Made by a program: the position numbers and the translations under genes. The notes under the pieces were generated by a model. That model saw only the letters and a list, made by a program, of their open reading frames with translations. It searched no databases and was not told where the DNA came from. Shown here piece by piece: positions 46,771 through 55,785 of a stretch of 64,000 nucleotides of DNA. Position 1 is the stretch's first letter, and every line of letters starts with the position of its first letter. Location of the stretch: positions 6,724,088 through 6,788,087 of the forward strand of contig CM037593.1 in NCBI GenBank assembly GCA_021018995.1. The letters run 5' to 3'. This stretch comes from Chloranthus sessilifolius (Eukaryota > Streptophyta > Magnoliopsida > Chloranthales > Chloranthaceae).

Positions 46771-47397
46771 TGATGTAGGACAACACCCTAAACTACGTGA
46801 ATGCGATGATTAACTGCTTGCCGAAACTAAATTGAATTAATTAAGCAATAAATCTGAAAATATAACGAATACCTTAGGCAATCGTAGTCCTCCATGTGAG
46901 GAGATCACGTTTGGTTCGAGTAGGGTTCAGCCTTTGCGCTAGATCCATTAGGTTGTAGCACAGATCGATCCTAGAGATAGAACTCTAGGTTTTCCCAGAT
47001 TAGGGCACTCACGATTCAAGGATGGAATCTCTGGTCCTTCTATGGTTTACGGGATTGGGTCGAATCAATGGAGTAGGGGAAATCTAGGGTTTTGGGAGTC
47101 GGGTATTTGGATGGGAGATGATAGATTTGGGTTGTTTGAATTAAAGCAAGGAAGATGGATTAAAAGGATAAAATAGACAAGGATAGGTTGTGGGCTTCAC
47201 ACCCTTGGCTTCACACCAAACCCTTCTCGAGAAGAATAATCACTCTTCGAAGAAACTCATATCAAGTTTCAAAAGCAAACGCTTATTCATTCAATAATCA
47301 ATAACTAATTACATTGTTTAACTTCAGGACCTTATATAGGAGTCCTCTCAAACGAAACGGTCCATATCCAATGTCTACAATGTCGGCATCCCTGTCA
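46771..47397 (-). repeat. Element C 5' LTR with internal deletion
   Basis: TGATGTAGGAC to ...CCCTGTCA, only 627 bp. Relative to the 3' LTR it lacks about 481 bp between CTCAAACGA and CGAAACGG, removing the whole palindrome array. ACGA is present at both breakpoints. Confidence 0.88.
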
Positions 47398-47507
47398 GGG
47401 AATCCCTAACCATCGTCGCTCAATTGAACATTTGCTGAATTGCCCAAGCCCCTGCGTTATGAGGGATACTTGGCAAAGCGAAAATTACAGTTGGCCAGTA
47501 GAATTGT

Positions 47508-47576
47508 ACGAATATCCCGCCGTACCGGTCACGGATATCCCGCCGCGTCGGTCACGAATATCTTGCCGTGTCGGTA
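47508..47576. repeat. 23-bp tandem repeat, three copies
   Basis: Units ACGAATATCCCGCCGTACCG..., at 47508, 47531 and 47554, with few differences. It lies in the middle segment of the split solo LTR. Confidence 0.9.
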
Positions 47577-47899
47577 GGGTATTCATTCACGTGAACCTTA
47601 AATCAAATGCATATGCTAACACATAATAATCATTTAATAATTCACGGCACATCTCAATTTCCTTTCCCCTTATTTTTTTTTTATCAGTAAAAAGCAGTAT
47701 ATTGAAACACAGCAAGGCGCTGAGAACCTAATACAACATAAAAAACTGACAAAACAACTGACCGCGAATAAGGTAACAAGAGAAAAGAAAAAAGATAAAA
47801 ACCAACATAGCGCCGGACAACAACCTAGCCTGGATCCCATAGAACAGAAGTTTGCCATCTCCCCACCGCAACTTCCTCATCCAAAAACCCACTAGGTCC

Positions 47900-49842
47900 A
47901 TGACCGATTTGACAATGAACCCCGTGGACCTGCTAGTATTCTAAAAAATTATGGAGTTGCGCTCAAGCCATAGGCACCAAAAAACCGCGAAAACCACATA
48001 TCTAGACTGTGTCCGTCTGTCAGCGTCCCCCATCCCTGGAGCCCAGCTAAGGAGATGCTGGTATGGGGTCTCCACCATAGCCTAGCTCAGGCCCAAGGAT
48101 CTAAGTACCACATTCCAAACCAAGCAGGCCATCTGACAATGAAGGAATAGGTGTGCCGTAGTCTCCTCCCCATCAGTGCACATGACACAGTTAGGCGCAA
48201 CATCTTTCCCCCTACGTATTAGCCGGTCCCGCGTAAGATTTCTATCCTTGCAAAGAGTCCAAACGAGAAATCTGATCTTATAAGGAATAGGAGCTTTCCA
48301 CAGCCATCGCCCTTGAACAGCAGCAGCGGACGACGAGTCTCCAACTTATATAAACTTTTGACCGTAAAGAAGCCATCCTGACTTGGAGCCCACACCCGCT
48401 GATCAGCCCCCCATTGGTTTCGCTACTCAGCATACAACAGCTGTAGCAGATTAGCAAACTCCACCATCTCACGATCATTCAATGATCTACGGGTATGAAC
48501 ATTCAAGACCACATCCCCATTGTCAATCGATACAAACTGATCAACCGTTCCCCCCGGGTTGACAAATAAAGCATAGATATCAGGGAAAGTGGATTTCAGA
48601 GGGTAGGAGGCCAACCGGACCTCCCAAATCAATTTGACCAAACCCACAACACCTTTCTCCAAATTCCCTCCCTATCATCCCTACCAACTCTCCAAAACCA
48701 TTTCCCAAGAAGTGCGCGGTTGGTCTGCCTAAGGCTGTGTATACCCAGTCCACCACAAGCAATTGGCAACTGACAAACCTCCCAACTTACCAGATGATAC
48801 CTTTGCCCCAAGGCCGACCCCTCCCACAAAAAGGAACGCTGGATTCGCTCAAGGCAGCAGATCACTTTCGTCGGGCAGTAAAACATTGACATATAGAAAA
48901 TGGGCATGGACGACAGAACCGCCTTGATCAGGACCAACCTGCCAGCACTGCTCAGAAGTTTACCTTTCCAAGCGGACAAACGCTGCTTGAAACGTTGAAC
49001 GATCGATTGCCAATCACGGACCGAAAGCTTCCTGATACCCATTGGAAGACCAAGATAGGTAATAGGCATCTGTTGAGTCGGACAGCCGACCGAGAGAGCG
49101 AGCTCCGCCAACTCAGATTCACCAACTCCAATTCCCGTAATGGCAGATTTGAAGAGGTTAGTTTGCTGCCCCGAAACAGCCTCATACACCGACAACACAT
49201 CCCCTAACACCTTGAACTCGGACGCATCCGCCTTCCCAAATAGAATCGTGCCATCTGCGTACTGCAGATGCATGATACACCTGCCCTGCGACCCCACCCG
49301 AATGCCGGAAATGAGTTGACGGTCCCTGGCCCGATCGAGCAAATGGGAAAGCATCTCGCTCACCACATTGAAAAGAAAAGGGGATAGAGGATCCCCCTGT
49401 CGGATACCCCTAGAGCTCATGAAATAATCAGCCGGAGTGCCATTGACCATAACCGAGAACCACGCGGAAGAGTAACAACCGCGCATCCATTTTCTCCAAA
49501 CGTCCCCAAAACCCATCCTTCCGAGCATATAATCCATGCCCTCCCAACTGACATGGTCATAAGCCTTTTCCATATCCACCTTCCAAACCGCCACCGGGCA
49601 TCACTGAATATGTGCGAAATGGATCGTCTCGTTCGCCAGTGCAACAAGATGCACCAAGTGTCTACCACGCACAAAAGCTCCCTAATTCCCCGAAATTAGA
49701 GTGCTCATCAAAGGTTTGAATCTATTCGCAAGCACTCTAGCCATGATCCTATAAGTGTAGTTGGTCAAATTGATGGGCCGATAATCGGAAATGTCATCAA
49801 CACCTTCACATTTTGGGATGAGAAATAAATGTAGATCCAAGC
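47900..49842 (-). pseudogene. LINE ORF2, RT second half and zinc-tail domain
   Basis: Minus strand. LIPKCEGVDDISDYRPINL opens the RT fingers. VWKVDMEKAYDHVSWEGMDY, SSRGIRQGDPLSPFLFNVV, then LQYADGTILF where active enzymes have YADD. The second catalytic Asp is Gly. Next come KLLSSAGRLVLIKAVLSSMP, RIQRSFLWEG and GGLGIHSLRQTNRALLGKW. The zinc-tail CVMCTDGEETTAHLFLHC lies near 48120-48200. There are several stops. Confidence 0.87.
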
Positions 49843-50785
49843 TGACGGGGACGCCGACATCATAGACATCGGATATGGACCTTTTCGCGTGTACCGACGT
49901 CGGAAGAAGCAGAATGGAAATCAAAACTAGGCGAAAAGGGAAATTCTGGAAATGTAGAGGAGGCCCGAGTACTATAGCCTCAGAGGAGAAATGGATACAA
50001 ATCGCGAGGAGAACAGTGTCGAACGAGCCCTCGCTCTAGCGGGCCCTCGCTCGAGCGGTTATAATCCTCGCTCGAGCGAGCTACAGTGACGGAAAATTTT
50101 CGTTTTTATTTTTTACCTTTTAGTCTTTTATTATTTTAGGACTCTTTTAATTGCGAGTTTTATATCGCTTAGGATTTTCTTAGCCTATATAAAGGCATTG
50201 TAGGCACTCTATTGGGATTGATTATTGATTATTGAATGAAAAGAGCCTTCGCTTGTGTGTGCTTGAGATGAGCCTCTACGAAGAGTGAATCTTCTTCCCG
50301 AGAAGGGTTTGGTGCGAAGCTAAGGGTGTGAAGCCTGCCAATCAATCAATCAATCTATCTATCTTATTTTCTCTGCTTGTGTGATTCTACAACCCCAAAT
50401 TGACCATCATTCTTGTGAAATCCTAAACCCTAATTTTCCCTAAACCCTTGAATCGATCCGATTCAACAACCATAGATCCCAACTGAGTTATTAAACCTTC
50501 CGCACCAAATACTCAGAGAAAACCAGTGATCCCATCATCGAATTGAGAGCGCCCTAATCTGGAAAAACCTAGAGTTCTATCTCTAGGATCGATCTGCGCT
50601 GCAATCTAACGGATCTAGCGCCCAGACTGAACCCTGCCTGAATTATGCGTGATTCGCCCATGGAATACTACAAAAACCTGAGGTATTTGTTATATTTTGC
50701 AAGTTTTATTGTTTATTTAATTCCAATTTAATTTTGGCAAAATTAATCATTGCATTCACGTAGTTTAGGGTACCGTCCTGCGTCA
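49843..50785 (+). repeat. Element D 5' LTR
   Basis: It carries the CTCGCTCGAGCGAG palindrome set (50020-50085) and a CTATATAAAGG TATA box at 50185-50195. It has one more palindrome unit (about 16 bp) than the 3' LTR. Confidence 0.92.
50185..50195 (+). promoter_or_regulatory. TATA box of element D 5' LTR
   Basis: CTATATAAAGG, about 110 bp downstream of the palindrome array. The copy in the 3' LTR is at 53422-53432. Confidence 0.65.
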
Positions 50786-50789
50786 GTTT

Positions 50790-50801
50790 TGGTATCAGAG
50801 C
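50790..50801 (+). other. Primer-binding site of element D
   Basis: TGGTATCAGAGC, a perfect match to the common plant initiator-Met-tRNA primer site. Confidence 0.93.
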
Positions 50802-51172
50802 CCTAGGTTCTAGGTTAGGGCATACTGTGTGACATTGCATTCATTGCACATTATTTTCATTGCATCTTATTTCAGTTTTTATTTGTGTACATCTAGTGTT
50901 TGATAAAAGTCTCCATTCATTGTTGGTTCATATGTGCATGCCATTTTAATTTAATGGAATCTCATGTCAGTTGTATTCATCATTGTGCATGTCTTGTGTT
51001 CGACAAAAGTCCTTATTCATCTTGAGTCACATGTGTATGACATTTCGATGTCTTTGATGTCATGTCATTTTTGTTCAAAAGTATGCATGTCTACTGTTTG
51101 ACAAAATTCCTCATCCATTGTAGTTCATGTTTACATGGCATTGAGCACCCGTGTTAGTAAGTTGTGTTCACC

Positions 51173-51890
51173 ATGAGCATGAGCGAGATTGTCGATGCCC
51201 TTAGGGACATCAAAACCCAAATGTGTGCAATTAATAATAGGAGCTGCTACACACCAAAATTTTGACAAAGTCCCAAAAGTCATGATGAGACTGGAGTTAG
51301 GGGATACCCTCATTAGCGTGAACCCGGGTACAATCCCGCCGAAAAATTTCTAAAATTTATTCGGGATGAAGTTCCATGTTTTGAGGGATGGCTAAACCCC
51401 AAAACCTTCGTGGAATGGTTATCTAGTGTAGAAGAGTATTTTGATTGGTATGGCATACCGAATGAGTACAAAGTTAGGTTAGTGAAAACAAAGTTGGAGG
51501 ATAGTGCCAAAACCTATTGGACTAATGTTGAGCTTCTACGTGAGTTAGCTAATCGTAAGCCCATCACACGATGGGAGGACATGAGGGAGCGACTTATCGA
51601 GAATTATATTCCTCTCACATGAGTCACCTTCTACGAATTTTGGGAAGGAAGTCAGACAAGTGTCCGGATTGTCTTAAGTGTCAAGGATTCAGACACTTTG
51701 CTTACCAATGCTCCATAAAACTTCCCACTCCGAATTTAGTGACTAAAAGCGAAAGTTCTAAGGAGCCGGAAAGTATGAAAGTAGAAGAGGAAGTATATGA
51801 CCCTAGGACCGTGATGAGTGAAGAGGAGATCGAAGAAGCTGAAGAGAGTCTAGTTTGTGTCAAGGGGGCTTCTGATTTCCTTGTGAGTAG
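51173..51890 (+). pseudogene. Element D gag with zinc knuckle
   Basis: Starts at an ATG near 51173 (MSMSEIVDALRDIKTQM, then a stop after CYTPKF). The core is open at 51410-51622 (EWLSSVEEYFDWYGIPNEYK, TYWTNVELLRE, ITRWEDMRERLIENYIPLT). It then shifts frame to CLKCQGFRHFAYQC (CCHC knuckle) at about 51670-51715. Gag would package RNA; with no pol of its own the element would need a partner. Confidence 0.83.
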
Positions 51891-52313
51891 TAATGTTGAG
51901 TCACCCACGCACGATTCGACTGAGTCGCCTACACACGATTTGTTAAAGCCCGTAGAGCCAGTTGTGCACGAGTCCTTGTTGGTGGTAGAGTCGTGTGCAC
52001 TTGAATTGTTAAAGTTGGTTGAACCGACCACACACGAACCAATGAAGTCACTTACCCATGAGTCATTGAAATCCGTTGGATCGAGTCCACATGAGTCATT
52101 AGTGTCCCTTGATTTGATCACACATGAGTCACTAGTGTTGGTCGAGGCCACTGCACATGAGTCACCAGTGCTGATACAGGCCACTACATGTGAGTCGTTA
52201 GCGTCACATGCACATGAAAATATCGAGTCCATTGATACACGCACACATCATAGTCTCAAGTTGCGTACTACTATGCATTCCAAGTCTTATCGTGAGTCAT
52301 ATTTTGAGTCTCA
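51890..52313 (+). CDS. Element D Ser/His/Glu-rich repeat region (THESL repeats)
   Basis: Part of the open frame 51571-52413. About a dozen degenerate units of the type THESLxLVE/SPTHDSxxSP occur between the zinc knuckle and the integrase remnant, where autonomous relatives have protease, RT and integrase core. The frame stays open through all repeats. Low complexity, acidic; function unknown. It is not present in elements A, B or C. Confidence 0.7.
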
Positions 52314-53184
52314 TTTCGCATTGCATGCCGAAATTAGTTTGAAATTAATTTATGCAATAACGCTCTCAAAATATCGATGCAGTTACCTAAGGCTTTTATG
52401 GAATTTCAATTGAATGATTGTGTGATGGTTCGGGTTAGGCCTGAACGATTCCCATCGGGAGTCAGAAAGGATCTCCAGGCCCACGGCGCTGGACCTTTTA
52501 GAATTGTGGCAAGGAGCGGACCTACTGCATATGTTCTCGAGCTTACACTGGATATAGAGGTCAACTCTACATTCAATGTGGAAGACCTAGTTCCTTCTCT
52601 TGGCTCAACCCCACCACCTTGCAATCCTTTCCGACCGTCTCTTACTCACGGTCCCATCCCAACTTTGCAACTAATACCACTTCCCTATCCAAGCAGGCAG
52701 AGACGAGAAAATGAAGGAAATTTGGGATAGTCTTGTGGCATTCACTTGCGACCGAAAATTTCTGGTCTATGAGATGTAGAGGGTTGGCGAGTCGACTACC
52801 GAGAGTGCATGGGCCAATCATGAGAGAGTTCGTCGCTTGAGTTTCCGTATTCCAGATCAATATCACGATCACGCTTCATCGGGGACGAATTCCTTCGGGT
52901 CCGAGAGAGTCGATGCGAAACTTCAAAAGTATTTGGTAGAATGGCTTGGCGAGCCGGATCATTGGGCTTGTCAAGGAGAGGTTTACTGGGTACGTCCCTC
53001 TACTATGGACTGAGATGATGCTCATACGTCACCGAGTGTTAGGATTCATTTCATGCGTGTTTCATCGGTGATGAAACATTTTGAGTCGGGGAGAATTGAC
53101 GGGGACGCCGACATCGTAGACATCGGATATGGACCTTTTCGCGTGTACCGACGTCGGAAGAAGCGGAATGGAAATCAAAACTAG
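52313..53184 (+). pseudogene. Element D integrase C terminus, chromodomain and LTR-encoded tail
   Basis: From LHAEI at about 52320: FQLNDCVMVRVRPERFPSG, AGPFRIVARSGPTAYVLELT (open 52377-52730). A degraded linker is next, then LQKYLVEWLGEPDHWACQGE (chromodomain-like) near 52910-52970. After one TGA the frame goes on through SGRIDGDADIVDIGYGPF and VYRRRKKRNGNQN to TAG at 53182, the last 29 codons lying in the 3' LTR. Confidence 0.8.
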
Positions 53185-53993
53185 GTGAAAAGGGAAATTC
53201 TGGAAATGTAGAGGAGGCCCGAGTACCATAGCCTCAGAGGAGAAACAGATACAAATTGCGAGGAGAACAGTGTTGAACGAGCCCTCGCTCGAGCGGTTAT
53301 AATCCTCGCTCGAGTGAGCTACAGTGACGAAAAATTTTCGTTTTTTTTTTAACCTTTTAGTCTTTTATTATTTTAGGACTCTTTTAATTGCGAGTTTTAT
53401 GTCGTTTAGGGTTTTCTTAGCCTATATAAAGGCATTGTAAACACTCTATTGGGATTGATTATTGATTATTGAATGAAAAGAGCTTTTGCTTGTGTGTGCT
53501 TGAGATGAGCCTCTACGAAGAGTGAATCTTCTTCTCGAGAAGGGTTTGGTGCGAAGCCAAGGGTGTGAAGCCTGCCAATCAATCAATCTATCTATCTTAT
53601 TTTCTCTGCTTGTGTGATTCTACAACCCCAAATTGACCATCATTTTTGTAAAATCCTAAACCCTAATTTTCCCTAAACCCTTGAATTGATCCGATTCAAC
53701 AACCATAGATCTCAACTGAGTTATTAAACCTTTCGCACTAAATAGTGATCCCATCATTGAATTGAGAGCGCCCTAATCTGAAAAAACCTAGAGTTCTATC
53801 TCTAGGATCGATCTGCGCTGCAATCTAACGGATCTAGCGCCCAGACTGAACCCTGCATGAATTATGCGTGATTCTCCCATGGAATACTACGAAAACCTGA
53901 GGTATTCGTTATATTTTGCAAGTTTTATTGTTTATTTAATTTCGGCAAAATTAATCATTGCATTCACATAGTTTAGGGTACCGTCCTGCGTCA
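53097..53993 (+). repeat. Element D 3' LTR
   Basis: TGACGGGGACG to ...CCTGCGTCA. Coding tail first, CTCGAGCGAG palindromes at 53275-53325, TATA box 53422-53432. Confidence 0.93.
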
Positions 53994-55440
53994 CAAGCAC
54001 CCTTCCAATGAAACCATCAGTGTGAAATTCCGACATGACCTCCATCAGCTCAGCCTTGATGAGCACCCAAAACGCTCGAAAGAACTCCATAGTGAACCCG
54101 TCAGGACCAGGTGCTTTGTTCCGTCCCCTAGATCGGATAGCAGGCAACACTTCATCCTCCGTAAAATTCTGTTTCAGCGCCTCCCTCTCCGCCACCGAAA
54201 TAGTTTGAAAAGGCACCCCATCCAATTGTGGACGCGTAAAGCCCTCATTCGTATATAGGGATTTATAGAAAGCAACAACTCTCTCCCGAACCTGGTCATC
54301 ACCCTCAGCCACAGTCCCGTCTACCACGACCCTCCCCAAAAACTTTGACAGGAATCTAGCATTGGCCACATTATGGAAGTATTTTCGATTCGCCACTTGA
54401 CCTTGGCTTTTTGCATCATGACTTGACTTTCACTGCAAACGTCACAAACTCCATCTTCTTCCTCAGCCGATCCTCCCTTTCCTCCCCATTAAGATCCCTC
54501 TCTTCTTCTAAATCATCGAAAGCCTTTAAACTACTAAGCAGGGTCTCCTTCCTAGCCTGCACCATCCCAAACACATTCTGATTCCACCCCTTAATCCTCC
54601 CCTTCAAATGACGGAGTTTGGAAATAAAGCGGTACGCAGCAGTCCCCGTGTAGCTCATCTCCTGCCACCACACCGGAACATTCTCTCGGAACGACGCATC
54701 CAATAGCCACATGTTCTCAAACCGAAAGGGGGCAGGCCTCCTCCCTTTTGATTCACACGTGCAAAGCAAAGGGCGGTGGTCGGAGACCGGCCGAGCAAGG
54801 GCTTCCAATCTCGTCCCAGGGAACACTTCTAGCCAATCCACCGACACGAGAAAACGGTCCAATCTGGATAGCGATGGGTTCTCCTGCTGATTCGACCACG
54901 TAAACCGAGCCCCCGAGAGCAAGACATCCATCAGCCCCCAGTCAGAAATAATGGAATTGAAGTCCTGCATCACCCTAGCACTGGGCGAATGACCCTTCTT
55001 CTCATGCTCCCACCTAACAACATTAAAGTCCCCCCAAGGCAAATAGGATAGTTCCACCTAGCCCGCCAAAGCTGCATTTCAAACCAGAAGTCGCCACGTT
55101 CGTGATCCACTGACGGCCCATAGATACCCGCAAACACCCACCGAGTCCCCGGATCCTTATTTCGCAACACAACCGAGACCGAGTACATTCCCACCTCCTC
55201 CTCTTTATCGAAAATACCCGCTTTCCAAGCCACTAAAATACCCCCCGAGGCACCAACTGAATCAGCCCCCATCCAATCCCACCCAACTCCTCCCAGAACC
55301 GAGGTAACCATCCTTGATCTTGACCCCACTTGGTCTCTGTGGTGTGACCCACGGCGGGTTAGGAATAACCCGCTTAACCCCCCATCACATATCCCTTTGA
55401 CATTCCATGCTAGCATCTTCATTATCAAAACCTGTGTAGC
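53994..55440 (-). pseudogene. LINE ORF2, endonuclease and RT first half
   Basis: Minus strand. Endonuclease: KMLAWNVKGI near 55430, GGILVAWKAGIFD, FAGIYGP, then PWGDFNVVRWEHEKKG, RFTWSNQQ, SRLDRFLVS and SDHRPLL (the terminal SDH of the APE-type endonuclease). RT start: MANRKYFHNVAN, then RNKAPGPDGFTMEFFRAFW. It ends at VLxSTFI where element D interrupts. A frameshift separates 54970-55707 from 54416-55057. Confidence 0.85.
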
Positions 55441-55771
55441 CCGCCCACCCAACTCCCCACTTACATACCCCTCACCCCTCTCCCCTCTCCCGTCCGACAT
55501 CCCCCATTGCAATCGCATGAGTTCCTTCGAAACACCCCGCCGCTTCCTCCTGGCTTCATGGCGAGAAGAAATAACGGAACCAAACACCGCACGTAGCTCA
55601 TCATGCGATCCACCAAAAGTTATGCCGAGATTTCTTCCCACTTCAATCAACCTATCAATTTCCGAGTCATCACCCAGCATCGGAACATCGACACCTACAG
55701 AGGCCACTTAGGGGGCCAGCAACTGCAACCGCATCTCCCTGTGACTCCCTCCGTCCTCAAAGTCAGAGATC
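55441..55771 (-). pseudogene. LINE sequence upstream of endonuclease
   Basis: An open minus-strand stretch (SVGVDVPMLGDDSEIDRLIE to RLQWGMSDGRGERGEG) just 5' of the endonuclease Met. It is probably the end of ORF1 or the N-terminal part of ORF2. No known domain is recognised. The LINE is truncated here. Confidence 0.45.
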
Positions 55772-55785
55772 TTCCTTTCCCTTTA

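Larger units (their letters stand above)
35692..47397 (-). mobile_element. Composite Ty3/gypsy element C with two interiors and one LTR pair
   Basis: The outer LTRs at 35692-36695 and 46771-47397 share one exact 5-bp TSD, GGGAA (35687-35691 and 47398-47402). Between them are two gag-pol interiors in the same minus orientation: copy 1 (42419-46770) and copy 2 (36696-42418). No LTR or primer site lies between them; integrase of copy 1 passes directly into the gag leader of copy 2 at about 42415-42419. A solo LTR (40031-41127) with its own TSD interrupts copy 2. It is the same family as element A. Confidence 0.9.
49843..53993 (+). mobile_element. Small non-autonomous chromovirus-like element D
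   Basis: LTRs 49843-50785 and 53097-53993, both TGACGGGGAC...GCGTCA, with exact TSD CAAGC at 49838-49842 and 53994-53998. The primer site is at 50790-50801. The interior is only 2.3 kb: gag, zinc knuckle, a Ser/His/Glu repeat region, integrase C-terminal module, chromodomain-like segment and LTR-encoded tail. Protease, RT, RNase H and the integrase core are absent. The LTRs differ by a few percent, mostly transitions, so it is the youngest-looking LTR element here. Confidence 0.93.
47673..55771 (-). mobile_element. L1-type LINE, split by element D
   Basis: Minus orientation with the poly(A) tail seen as T at 47673-47681. It is flanked by a 14-bp TSD, TTCCTTTCCC(C/T)TTA, at 47659-47672 and 55772-55785 (one mismatch). 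Without element D it is about 3.9 kb, so 5'-truncated. It contains the endonuclease, RT and zinc-tail domains of ORF2. Element D inserted within the RT coding sequence. Confidence 0.9.

Noticed and set aside
49682-49924. ORF starting MISILLLPTSVHAKRS as a secreted protein (signal-peptide-like start)
   Set aside because: The start lies in element D LTR antisense; the rest is LINE RT. The same antisense stretch recurs in each LTR (12301-12545, 41105 region).
49843-50785. Element D LTR considered as a solo LTR
   Set aside because: A second LTR at 53097-53993 shares its TSD CAAGC, so it is the 5' LTR of a complete small element.
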